Assembly (NCBI GenBank): GCA_031551765.1 | Contig: JAVBNC010000011.1 | Span: forward strand, 1 to 64,000 | DNA from: JAVBNC01 sp031551765 | GTDB taxonomy: Bacteria > Desulfobacterota > Desulfovibrionia > Desulfovibrionales > Desulfovibrionaceae | DNA length: 64,000 bases | Direction of reading: 5' to 3' | Shown here: positions 6,840 to 14,607 of the stretch, one piece after another | Numbering within the stretch: the stretch's first letter is position 1 | Layout: the number at the start of each line of letters is the position of its first letter | Made by a program: the position numbers and the translations under genes | The notes under the pieces: generated by a model | Told to the model about the DNA's origin: nothing | The model's input: only the letters and a program-made list of their open reading frames with translations | The model's database searches: none

Positions 6840-8198
6840 TTAGAGAATGAACCGGGACAGGTCGGTGTTGGCCCGCACGTCCGTAAGCTGGGCGCGGACG
6901 TATCCCTGGTCGATACGGATGGTTTCGCCTTTCTTGTCCGGCGCCGCGAAAGAAAGTTCCGCCAGAATCTTTTCCATGATGGTGTAGAGACGGCGGGCGC
7001 CGATATTCTCCGTTTCGCGGTTCACAGTTTCCGCAAAAGCGGCGATTTCCGCAAGGGAATCTTCCGTGAACGCGACGTGCACGTCTTCCGTGCCCAGCAG
7101 CGCTTCGTACTGGCGGGTGAGGGCGTTGTGCGGCTCTTTGAGAATGCGCAGGAACTCGTCCTTCCCCAAGGCGGAAAGCTCCACCCGCAAGGGGAAACGG
7201 CCCTGCAGCTCGGGAATGAGGTCCGAAGGCTTGGCGTAGTGAAAGGCCCCGGCGGCTATGAACAGGATGTGGTCCGTTTTGACCATGCCGTACTTGGTGT
7301 TGACGACGCTCCCTTCCACAATGGGCAACAGGTCGCGCTGCACGCCTTCCCGGGAAACGTCCGCGCCCTGGCGGCCCTGGCTGGGCACGGCCACCTTGTC
7401 CAGTTCGTCAATGAAGATGATGCCGGTCTGTTCCACGCGTTCGCGGGCCAGTTCGGCCACTTTGTCCGCGTCCACCAGGCGCTGGGTTTCTTCCTGAATG
7501 AGCAGGCCGTAAGCTTCGCGCACCTTTATCCGGCGGCGCTTCTTGCGGCCGGGGAACATCTTGCCGAAAACGTCCTTGAACTGGGACCCCATCTGTTCCA
7601 TGCCCGGCATGGAGAGAATTTCCATCTGCGGGCCGGATTCCTCCACCTCCATCTCCACTTCCCGCTCGTCCAGGTTGCCGTTGCGGAAAAGGGAACGCAG
7701 CTTGTCCCGCGTGCCCTGGCCCGTGGGCACGGGCGCGTTGCCGTCCGGGTACGCGGCGTAGTCCACCTTGGGGGAAAGGGAGGAGGGCAGGAGCAGGTCC
7801 AGCAGACGCTCTTCCGCCCGGCCTTCCGCGTTGGCGCGCACGCGCGCGCTTTCCTCGTCCCGCACCAGGGCCACGCCTATTTCCATGAGGTCGCGGACCA
7901 TGGATTCCACGTCGCGGCCCACGTAGCCCACTTCCGTGTACTTGGTGGCTTCCACCTTGATGAAAGGCGAGGCGCAGAGTTTGGCCAGCCGCCGGGCTAT
8001 TTCGGTTTTGCCCACCCCGGTGGGACCCATCATGATGATGTTCTTGGGGGCCACTTCGTCGCGCAGGGCGGGGTCCAACTGCTGGCGGCGCCAGCGGTTG
8101 CGCATGGCAATGGCCACCATGCGTTTGGCCTCCTGCTGGCCGATAATATATTTGTCCAGTTCCGAGACGATTTCGCGGGGGGTAAGGGAAGTGCTCAT
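6840..8198 (-). CDS. hslU: ATP-dependent protease ATPase subunit HslU
   Basis: A 452-residue AAA+ unfoldase that feeds substrates into the HslV peptidase. The Walker A motif GPTGVGKT is at 58-65, Walker B is IIFIDELDKV, the pore loop GYVGRD follows Walker A, an intermediate I-domain spans about residues 110-240, and the C-terminus ends SRFIL, the tail that inserts into HslV and activates it. The start at 8198 (MSTSLTPREIV) was chosen by homology and an AAGGAA site; the upstream extension is not conserved. The HslV gene, usually adjacent, is not in this window. The preserved C-terminal tail implies that it exists elsewhere. Confidence 0.95.
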   Translation of the reverse strand: MSTSLTPREIVSELDKYIIGQQEAKRMVAIAMRNRWRRQQLDPALRDEVAPKNIIMMGPTGVGKTEIARRLAKLCASPFIKVEATKYTEVGYVGRDVESMVRDLMEIGVALVRDEESARVRANAEGRAEERLLDLLLPSSLSPKVDYAAYPDGNAPVPTGQGTRDKLRSLFRNGNLDEREVEMEVEESGPQMEILSMPGMEQMGSQFKDVFGKMFPGRKKRRRIKVREAYGLLIQEETQRLVDADKVAELARERVEQTGIIFIDELDKVAVPSQGRQGADVSREGVQRDLLPIVEGSVVNTKYGMVKTDHILFIAAGAFHYAKPSDLIPELQGRFPLRVELSALGKDEFLRILKEPHNALTRQYEALLGTEDVHVAFTEDSLAEIAAFAETVNRETENIGARRLYTIMEKILAELSFAAPDKKGETIRIDQGYVRAQLTDVRANTDLSRFIL

Positions 8199-8235
8199 GA
8201 AGCGTAATTCCTTATGGCTAAAGCGGGAATGCAAA

Positions 8236-8267
8236 CCGGAGCCTGCCTGGAAAGCGGCAGGCTCCGG
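8236..8267 (-). terminator. terminator after degP
   Basis: A perfect 12-base stem (8236-8247 with 8256-8267, core GGAGCCTGCC/GGCAGGCTCC) lies 30 bases downstream of the degP stop and just before the hslU leader. The T-run after it on the minus strand is short, so efficiency is uncertain. Confidence 0.65.
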
Positions 8268-8297
8268 TATTGGTGTCCGGTGCGGTCGAATGTACGG

Positions 8298-9725
8298 TTA
8301 TTTCTTTGTCACTTCAAGCGTGCGGAAGAACTTCTGCCCCTGACGGGAGAGGTAGAGCATGACCGCGCCGCGCTTTTGGCCCAGGTTGTCCAAAATATCG
8401 CCGAACTGCTTCACGCTGCTCACTTCCGTGCCGCTTACGGCCAGCACCACGTCGCCCCGGCGTATGCCCGCGTTGTCCGCCGGGCTTTCCGGCGCCACGG
8501 ATGTGACCAGCAGGCCGCGGGCCTTGTCCAGGCCCAGGCGCGGGGCTTCGTCGGCGGTGACGGGCTGCAGGGCCATGCCCAGCGTTTCCGCGGAAGCGCT
8601 TTCCTTTTCCGTCTTTTTGCCGGCCGCGCTTTCCGCGGCGCTGCGTTCCGCCAGCGTGATGCTGAGATTTTTGGTCGCGCCGTTGCGCCACACGGTCAGG
8701 GTGGCCTTTTCACCGGGTTTGATGGCCGCGATGGTCCGCAACAGGTCGTCGGAACTGGTCACGGCCGTGCCGTTGACGAGGGTAATCACGTCGCCGGGCA
8801 GCACGCCGGCCTTGGCGGCGGGGTTATCCGGCAGCACGTCGCCCACCAGGGCGCCACCGGCCTTTTCCAGACCCAGAGCCTTGGCGCTGGCTTCGTCCAG
8901 GTTCTGGATGGTCACGCCTATCCAGCCCCGGCTGACCTTGCGGTCTTTTCTCAGGTCTTCAATGATAGTTTTGGCCATATTACTGGGAATGGCAAAGCCG
9001 ATACCCTGGCCGTTGGCAATAATGGCCGCGTTGATGCCGATGACCTCGCCGGACATATTCAGCAGCGGGCCGCCGCTGTTGCCGGGGTTGATGGAGGCGT
9101 CGGTCTGCAGAAAGCTGTCAAAGGGGCCGGAACGGATATTGCGGCCCTTGGCGGAAAGAATGCCCGCCGTGACCGTATGGTCCAGGCCGAAGGGGTTGCC
9201 GATGGCGAGCAGCCAGTCGCCCACCTGCACGGCATCGGAATCGCCGAACTTCAGGAAGGGCAGGCCGCTGGCCTTGATCTTCAGCAGTGCCAGGTCAGTG
9301 TCCTTGTCGCCGCCGATCAATTCGGCTTTGAAGGTTTGTTCCTTATCCCTGTCTCCTCCCCGGGTGACGTTGATGGTCTCCGCACCGTTGATGACGTGGT
9401 AATTGGTCACGATATAGCCGTCAGAGGAGATGAGGAACCCGGAACCCAGGGAACGCTGCTTGCTGCGAGGCGCCTGGCGGCCGCGTTGCTGGTTGTGAAA
9501 ACGGTCGAAAAGGTCGCCGTAAGGGGAATTGCGGAAAAACTCGTCAAAGGGGGAAGGGAAAGGGAAGGGGCCGGGGGCGTTCTGCACTACCCGTTCCGTA
9601 TTGATGTTGACCACGGCGGGACCGGCGTTTTTGACCAGGTCCCTGAAGTTGTCGGGCACGGCGGCCACAGCTTGGCCGGAGGCCAGAATGACGACCAGTA
9701 GCGCCAGAAAAAATTTACGGATCAT
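8298..9725 (-). CDS. degP: periplasmic serine protease, DegP/HtrA family
   Basis: A 475-residue exported chaperone-protease for misfolded envelope proteins. A Sec signal peptide (residues 1-21, cleavage around AVA) precedes the trypsin-like domain with the triad H110 (NYHVING), D144 (DTDLALLK) and S217 (GNSGGP). Two PDZ domains follow (about 265-355 and 385-470; GALVGDVLPDNPA and GLLVTSVAPESPA carboxylate-loop regions), and the protein ends after the second. The length and two-PDZ layout match DegP/DegQ rather than DegS. The start at 9725 has AAGGAG at the right distance and gives the signal peptide; the longer frame does not. It is a monocistronic-looking unit ended by a hairpin at 8236-8267. 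Confidence 0.93.
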   Translation of the reverse strand: MIRKFFLALLVVILASGQAVAAVPDNFRDLVKNAGPAVVNINTERVVQNAPGPFPFPSPFDEFFRNSPYGDLFDRFHNQQRGRQAPRSKQRSLGSGFLISSDGYIVTNYHVINGAETINVTRGGDRDKEQTFKAELIGGDKDTDLALLKIKASGLPFLKFGDSDAVQVGDWLLAIGNPFGLDHTVTAGILSAKGRNIRSGPFDSFLQTDASINPGNSGGPLLNMSGEVIGINAAIIANGQGIGFAIPSNMAKTIIEDLRKDRKVSRGWIGVTIQNLDEASAKALGLEKAGGALVGDVLPDNPAAKAGVLPGDVITLVNGTAVTSSDDLLRTIAAIKPGEKATLTVWRNGATKNLSITLAERSAAESAAGKKTEKESASAETLGMALQPVTADEAPRLGLDKARGLLVTSVAPESPADNAGIRRGDVVLAVSGTEVSSVKQFGDILDNLGQKRGAVMLYLSRQGQKFFRTLEVTKK

Positions 9726-9983
9726 ACAAAACTCCTTGAGGCATCTGCCTGCGATAACGGATATGCTGCTTTGAGCCCGTCCGGAAGCAAAGTCCGGATG
9801 GGATACTTGCCAGCTATAGGTAGGCACTCGCCGGACGAAGTAAAGTGGCGGGCGGCCGCAGGATCAACACAGCGTGTGGTCCGGCTTTCCCTTTATAGGG
9901 GAAGATGGTACCCTGTCCATGACTGCATACGCCCGCTTTGCGCTAGGGCAGGACGGCTTGGTGACCTTTTTGAGGAGTTGTGT

Positions 9984-10427
9984 ATGGACGGTTCTATTTG
10001 TGTTCCCCGTGCGGCTGTTTTGCGCAGGCGCATGTTTTTGTTCTTTGGGGGTTTTCTGTGCATGGCGCTGCTGGCCTCGTGTGCTCCGCAGCAACAGGAT
10101 GCGTGGATGAACACCGCAAAGTATGTTGAAGAGACGGACGTGCCTTTCTCATGCGGTAAGGCGAGAGCCGGCATCGAAGTCTTTCTTGCCAACAGAGAAG
10201 ATACAAAGATGTTTGGTGGTGATTTTATTTATGAGGAGCGCAATACAGAAGAAGAGTGCGGTAGGTTTGTTTTGAAAAAAACGTTTTCTGACAGTATTGA
10301 TGCGATAATTGTTCTTGTTCCGCTTTCGTGGGATGAAACAAAAATCGTTATCTACCAGCGATACTTTGGAAAAATGAGTCGAGACCTTGCCTACGCCATT
10401 GAAGATTTGGCAAATAAAAAGCAGTAA
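9984..10427 (+). CDS. small lipoprotein of unknown function
   Basis: A 147-residue protein. After a basic N-region and a hydrophobic stretch comes a lipobox, LLASC, so it should be diacylated and membrane-anchored at that cysteine (about residue 38). The mature part is about 110 residues, acidic, with two more cysteines (FSCGK and EEECGRF) that could form a disulfide. I do not recognise the fold. A GAGGAG site at 9972-9977 supports the ATG at 9984; ATG 10029 would give a shorter signal. The second half is clearly lower in GC than the surrounding genes, suggesting a more recent or weakly selected gene. The 258-base gap to degP holds both divergent leaders but no clear promoter that I would assign. 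Confidence 0.6.
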   Translation: MDGSICVPRAAVLRRRMFLFFGGFLCMALLASCAPQQQDAWMNTAKYVEETDVPFSCGKARAGIEVFLANREDTKMFGGDFIYEERNTEEECGRFVLKKTFSDSIDAIIVLVPLSWDETKIVIYQRYFGKMSRDLAYAIEDLANKKQ

Positions 10428-10439
10428 ACGATTAAATAC

Positions 10440-10468
10440 TTTACTCACTATTCCGGCTTGGCTATTAA
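10440..10468 (+). promoter_or_regulatory. candidate promoter of the first symporter gene
   Basis: TTTACT (10440-10445), a 17-base spacer and TATTAA (10463-10468) in the AT-rich leader about 75 bases before the start codon. A small CCCC-AAAA-GGGG hairpin precedes the AGGAGG ribosome site. Confidence 0.45.
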
Positions 10469-10541
10469 TGCATATCCCATGCCTGAATGCAGCGGCATTA
10501 CGGGCGGTTAGCATCCCCAAAAGGGGACAAACAGGAGGTGC

Positions 10542-11801
10542 ATGATGGCGGCGGAACAGGTAACAAAAAAATCGTCCGGGATGCCTTTGTGGGTGCAGAT
10601 TCTTATTGGTTTGTGCCTGGGGATTCTTATCGGCAATTTCTGGCCGGATTTCGGCGCCAAATTGCAGCCCATCGGCACGGCCTTCATCAAAGCCATTAAA
10701 ATGATCGTAATGCCCCTGGTGTTTTCCGCGGTGACGCTGGGCATCTACAAAATGGGCTCGGACCTGAAGCAGCTGGGCAAGCTGGGCGGTTTCGCGTTCC
10801 TCTGGTTCTACCTGGCCACCGGGGTCTCCATAGTCATAGGCATCGGCCTCAACCTTATTTTCCATCCCGGCCAGGGCGTGGACCTTGCCGCCGGAGCCGC
10901 GGTCAAGCTGCCGGGCCACCTCGCCCAGAGCATTGACTGGGCCAAGTTCTTCCTGGACATTATCCCCGACAACATTGTCGCGGCCGTAGCCGGGCAGAAA
11001 ATTATCCCCACCCTGTTTTTTGCCATCTGCTTCGGCCTTTGCCTCGGCGGTCTGAAGGAAAAAGCAAAGCCCATGGTCAATGTGCTTGAATCCGTCATGC
11101 ATGCCATGTTCAAGCTGACCCAGGGCGTCGTGGCCACCGCGCCCGTCGCCGTGGCGGGCATTATGGCCTGGGTGTTTGCTACGCAAGGCCGCAAGGTGCT
11201 GTTGGCCATGGCCGAGCTTATCGGGCTGATGTATTTGGGCCTGGCCATCATTGTCGTGATTTTTCTGGTGCTGGTGAAAGCTCTGGGCGAAAGCCCCATA
11301 GGTACTTTGAAAAAGGTTATGGAGCCGCTGCTTCTGGCCTTTACCACGTGCTCTTCCGAAGTGACGCTGCCGGTGCACATGGAAATTCTGGAGCGGGCCG
11401 GTATACCGAACAAGGTCGTGTCCTTTGTTATCCCATTGGGCTATAGCTTCAACCTGGACGGCGCGGCCTTGTATCAGTCGCTGTGCGTGTGCTTCCTGGC
11501 GGAAGCCTATGGCCTGCACCTTGACTTGCCGTCTATTCTGACCATTCTGCTGACCACGCTTATCGCCAACAAGGGCACCGCCAATGTGCCCGCCGCTTCC
11601 CTGGTGGTGCTGGCCGTCATCATGGGGTCCCTGGGGCTGCCTATGGAGGCCATGGGCATTTTGGTGGGCATTGACCGGTTCATGGACATGGGCCGCACGA
11701 CCATTAATGTGTTCGGCAACACTGTCGCAGCCCTTTTGCTGTGGAAGGTTGGAGGCAAGCACCTGGAAGAAGCGGTGGAAGCCCTTCCGGAACGCGCCTA
11801 A
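10542..11801 (+). CDS. dicarboxylate/amino acid:cation symporter (DAACS/SDF family), divergent
   Basis: A 419-residue inner-membrane transporter of the GltP/DctA type, predicted to import a carboxylate with Na+ or H+. Family landmarks: the HP1 serine-rich hairpin (TTCSSEVTLPV), TM7 with SFNLDGAALY, and TM8 with DRFMDMGRTTINVFGN. Two deviations stand out: TM7 has NLDGAA where classical members have NMDGTA, and the HP2 tip is ANKGTANVPAAS rather than the glycine-rich GVPGxG form. The substrate and cation coupling may therefore differ from glutamate or C4-dicarboxylates. The AGGAGG at 10533-10538 suits ATG 10545 even better than 10542. It is followed by a strong terminator and a second, more canonical, family member. 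Confidence 0.88.
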   Translation: MMAAEQVTKKSSGMPLWVQILIGLCLGILIGNFWPDFGAKLQPIGTAFIKAIKMIVMPLVFSAVTLGIYKMGSDLKQLGKLGGFAFLWFYLATGVSIVIGIGLNLIFHPGQGVDLAAGAAVKLPGHLAQSIDWAKFFLDIIPDNIVAAVAGQKIIPTLFFAICFGLCLGGLKEKAKPMVNVLESVMHAMFKLTQGVVATAPVAVAGIMAWVFATQGRKVLLAMAELIGLMYLGLAIIVVIFLVLVKALGESPIGTLKKVMEPLLLAFTTCSSEVTLPVHMEILERAGIPNKVVSFVIPLGYSFNLDGAALYQSLCVCFLAEAYGLHLDLPSILTILLTTLIANKGTANVPAASLVVLAVIMGSLGLPMEAMGILVGIDRFMDMGRTTINVFGNTVAALLLWKVGGKHLEEAVEALPERA

Positions 11802-11826
11802 CTTAAAAGCTATATTGTACATTGTG

Positions 11827-11856
11827 AAAAGGCCCACTGGACAGTGGGCCTTTTTT
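11827..11856 (+). terminator. rho-independent terminator
   Basis: GGCCCACT-ggac-AGTGGGCC (11831-11850), flanked by AAAA before and TTTTTT after, 25 bases past the stop of the first symporter gene. A textbook intrinsic terminator. Confidence 0.9.
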
Positions 11857-11913
11857 GTTGTGATAGTAAAGTAATATCCTGCCTCTATCTTTAAGCGGTT
11901 TTGGCCTTATTCC

Positions 11914-12060
11914 ATTAGAAAACGTTTGTGATCACCGAACATTGTTTTTTTTCTGACGGCTTGCGGGAAGTCTTTAATTACGATAACGTTTACATATGAT
12001 TGCGATAAACAGAATGTTGGCGCGGGCTGGTACTGTGCCGCAAAAAGAAAACGTTTGCTA
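11914..12060 (+). promoter_or_regulatory. three LacI/GalR-type operator-like sites upstream of second symporter
   Basis: The 345-base gap between the symporters contains three near-identical palindromic cores: GAAAACGTTTGTGATC (centre 11923/11924), CGATAACGTTTACATA (centre 11987/11988) and GAAAACGTTTGCTAAA (centre 12052/12053). Each has the central CG-step palindrome AACGTT of LacI/GalR-family operators (PurR, Cra and relatives). The centres are 64 and 65 bases apart, about six helical turns, so bound repressors could lie on one face and loop. The region is much more AT-rich than the genes and must hold the promoter, but I cannot fix the hexamers. The regulator gene is not in the window. Confidence 0.55.
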
Positions 12061-12146
12061 AAAATCTTGTAAATCCCCGTTTTACGACACAGGGCGTGGT
12101 CCGATTTAGTCCTTGTTTGGAACAACAACACCCAAAGGAGCAGGAT

Positions 12147-13490
12147 ATGGCAGAGCAAACAGCAAAGAAATCGTATCCCTTTAGCTGGTACTTTGAAGCA
12201 AACCTGCTGATGCGTATTTGCGCGGGCTTGCTGGCCGGTGCCGCCGTAGGCCTTTTTCTGGCCTACTCGCCCGGCACGGGCGGCCCCTTTGTCGCCTATA
12301 CCAAAGTTTTTGGCGATATCTTCATCCGGCTGCTGCAGATGATCATCGTGCCCACAATTTTCTTTTCACTGATTACTGGCGCATCCAGTATCGCCCCGGC
12401 GCAGTTGGGGCGTGTGGGTGCCAAAACCCTGCTTTTTTATCTTATTCTCGTTGTTTTCGCTATTTGCATCGGCTTGTTGATCGCCAATATTTTCAAGCCC
12501 GGTGACGGCCTGAATCTGGTCGGCGCGGCCGGCCTGCAGGGCAAGGTCTCCAACGCGCCCCCTCTGGCCACCGTGCTGCTCAACATCATTCCCACCAACC
12601 CCATTGACTCTCTGGCCAAGGGCCAGGTGCTGCCCATCATCTTTTTCGCTCTGTGCTTCGGTATCGGGCTGTCCTACTTGCGGGATTCTTCCGACCAGAA
12701 CCTGAACAGGATCGGCAACCTGCTTTTTGATCTGTGTTCCGCCGCCGCCGAGACCATGTACAAGATCGTGGGCGGCATCATGCAGTACGCGCCCATCGGC
12801 GTGTTCTTCCTGATTGCCGGCGTGTTCGCCATTCAGGGCCCCAAGGTTATCGGACCCTTGGTGTTCGTCATGTTCCTGGCCTATGTGGCCTTTATTCTGC
12901 ACGTCATCATCGGGTTCGGCGGCGCGCTGATGCTGTTCGGGCTCAATTTCGTCAAGTTTATACGCGGCGCGCAAGAAGCCATGATCACGGCCTTTGTGAC
13001 CCGTTCCTCCAACGCCACGCTGCCTATTTCCCTGCGCGTGGCTGAAGAGAACCTGGGCGTTCCCCGTTCCATTTCTTCTTTCTCGCTGCCCATCGGCGCG
13101 ACCATCAACATGGATGGCACCGCCATTTACCTGGCCATTTGTTCCATGTTCATCGGCTTTGCCGTGGGCAAACCCCTGACCATGGACCAGCAGCTGATAG
13201 TGCTGGTCACCGCGACTCTGGGCGCTATCGGTGCGGCGGGCGTTCCCGGCGCCGGCGCCATCATGATGCTGCTGGTGCTGGAATCCATCGGCCTGAAGGT
13301 GGAAGCCGGCACCGCCGTGGCAGCCGCGTACGCCATGATTCTGGGCGTTGACGCCGTGTTTGACATGGGTCGTACCTGCCTGAACGTCACCGGCGACATA
13401 GTGGCCGCCGCCGTGGTTTCCAAGCACGAAGGCGTGCTGGATATGGAGAAATGGCAAGCGGAGCCAGCGCAAACCTCTGCACCCGAGTAA
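12147..13490 (+). CDS. dicarboxylate/amino acid:cation symporter (DAACS/SDF family)
   Basis: A 447-residue inner-membrane importer close to the family consensus. HP1 contains RSSNATLPIS, TM7 contains TINMDGTAIY, HP2 has GAAGVPGAGAIM, and TM8 has DAVFDMGRTCLNVTGD, with the conserved aspartate and arginine/asparagine positions that bind substrate and sodium. It is therefore likely a proton/sodium-coupled importer of a C4-dicarboxylate or acidic amino acid. The start at 12147 follows an AAAGGAG site at 12134-12140. It is similar in fold to the preceding gene but far from identical, so these are old paralogues rather than a fresh duplication. The triple operator-like array upstream suggests carbon-source control. 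A hairpin terminator follows. Confidence 0.92.
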   Translation: MAEQTAKKSYPFSWYFEANLLMRICAGLLAGAAVGLFLAYSPGTGGPFVAYTKVFGDIFIRLLQMIIVPTIFFSLITGASSIAPAQLGRVGAKTLLFYLILVVFAICIGLLIANIFKPGDGLNLVGAAGLQGKVSNAPPLATVLLNIIPTNPIDSLAKGQVLPIIFFALCFGIGLSYLRDSSDQNLNRIGNLLFDLCSAAAETMYKIVGGIMQYAPIGVFFLIAGVFAIQGPKVIGPLVFVMFLAYVAFILHVIIGFGGALMLFGLNFVKFIRGAQEAMITAFVTRSSNATLPISLRVAEENLGVPRSISSFSLPIGATINMDGTAIYLAICSMFIGFAVGKPLTMDQQLIVLVTATLGAIGAAGVPGAGAIMMLLVLESIGLKVEAGTAVAAAYAMILGVDAVFDMGRTCLNVTGDIVAAAVVSKHEGVLDMEKWQAEPAQTSAPE

Positions 13491-13502
13491 AATCCGTCTG
13501 AT

Positions 13503-13539
13503 AAGGTCGGCCGCGAATATGCTTTGCGGCCGGCCTTTC
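13503..13539 (+). terminator. terminator after second symporter
   Basis: AAGGTCGGCCGC (13503-13514) pairs, with one mismatch, with GCGGCCGGCCTT (13526-13537), followed by TTCTGCTTTC. It lies 12 bases after the stop codon. Confidence 0.7.
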
Positions 13540-13634
13540 TGCTTTCAGCCATATGCTGGAACCCCATTGACGCAGGGCCATAAAAGGCACAGGAAAAAGT
13601 TGACGGTGACACTCCATACGGTATGAGGTGCCCC

Positions 13635-14528
13635 ATGCTTTCTTCCTTGCCGCCCGACGCGTTGTTTTCCTGGATCACCAATGCTGTTGCGGCCTTCATG
13701 CAAAGTCCGGTCAACGACCTGGGCATGCCCGGCGGGCCGGAGTCGGGCTTTGATCCGCCCCTGCTGGGTTGCGCCGCCGGTGACGACTCCATTTGGGAAA
13801 GCTATAAGGAGGCTGTCGGCCCCTACCATTGGACCCCGGCGGAAGCCTTTGCCCTGGCCTATCCGGATGACCCGGCGCGGCCTTCCGAGCTCAGCGTTAT
13901 TTCCTGGGTACTGCCCCAGACCAAGCTGACCCGTGAGGACCACCGCAAGGCCTCCAAATTGCCCGCGGAAGTCCGCATGCCCTCGGAACGCTGGTCCAGA
14001 AATAGGGTATTAGCCGAACCCAGGGTGAATGCCGTGCTGCTCAGGCACATGCAGGAGCTGCTGCGGGAAAGCGGCGTTCAGGCCGTGGCCCCGACACAGT
14101 TGGAGGCCTGGAGCGGAATGCCTTCAGAGCGTTTCGTATTTTCCTCCACCTGGTCGGAACGCCATGCGGCCCATGCGGCGGGCTTGGGCACCTTTGGGCT
14201 GAGCGACGGGCTGATCACCCCGGCGGGCAAGGCCATGCGCACCGGGGCGGTGGTGCTGCGGGCCAAGCTGCCCCCCACGCCCAGGCCGTACACAAAACAT
14301 CAGGAGTATTGCCTGTTCCATACTTCCGACGTCTGCGGCAAGTGCATAGAACGCTGCCCCGTGGGCGCGCTGAGTCCGCGGGGGCACGACAAAAAGCTCT
14401 GTAAGGAATTTTTGGACAGAACCACGCCGTACCTGAAAGAACACTGGGGCCTGGACGGCTATGCCTGTGGACTGTGCCAGGTGGGCGTGCCCTGTGAGGC
14501 GCGCATCCCGGCCGCTCCCCATGGATAA
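13635..14528 (+). CDS. 4Fe-4S cluster protein related to epoxyqueuosine reductase-type ferredoxin domains
   Basis: A 297-residue cytoplasmic iron-sulfur protein. The C-terminal ~70 residues carry two cysteine clusters, CGKCIERCPVGAL and CGLCQVGVPCE, arranged as in the double-cluster domain of QueG and related reductive-dehalogenase-like proteins. The segment AAHAAGLGTFGLSDGLITP also resembles the QueG region preceding the clusters. The N-terminal ~140 residues do not look like a cobalamin-binding QueG domain, so true epoxyqueuosine reductase activity is doubtful. The start at 13635 was preferred (GAGGTG just upstream) over ATG 13623. The gene stands alone and ends at a very strong bidirectional terminator. 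Confidence 0.65.
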   Translation: MLSSLPPDALFSWITNAVAAFMQSPVNDLGMPGGPESGFDPPLLGCAAGDDSIWESYKEAVGPYHWTPAEAFALAYPDDPARPSELSVISWVLPQTKLTREDHRKASKLPAEVRMPSERWSRNRVLAEPRVNAVLLRHMQELLRESGVQAVAPTQLEAWSGMPSERFVFSSTWSERHAAHAAGLGTFGLSDGLITPAGKAMRTGAVVLRAKLPPTPRPYTKHQEYCLFHTSDVCGKCIERCPVGALSPRGHDKKLCKEFLDRTTPYLKEHWGLDGYACGLCQVGVPCEARIPAAPHG

Positions 14529-14543
14529 CCCGGCGTTTTCCGG

Positions 14544-14593
14544 TAAAATAGCGACGCCCCCCAGGCACGGACCTGGGGGGCGTCGCTATTTTA
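14544..14593. terminator. strong bidirectional terminator
   Basis: A perfect 22-base stem (14544-14565 with 14572-14593) around a 6-base loop; the stem ends TAAAATAG on one side and CTATTTTA on the other, giving a U-run for either direction. It sits between convergent genes. Confidence 0.92.
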
Positions 14594-14607
14594 ACCGCTA
14601 AAGAGGG

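Noticed and set aside
9726..9983. Leader between degP and the small lipoprotein examined for a structured RNA or heat-shock promoter
   Set aside because: Several TCCGGA palindromes and a CTTTCCC/GGGGAAG pair exist, but no known RNA fold or convincing CTTGAA/CCCCAT promoter.
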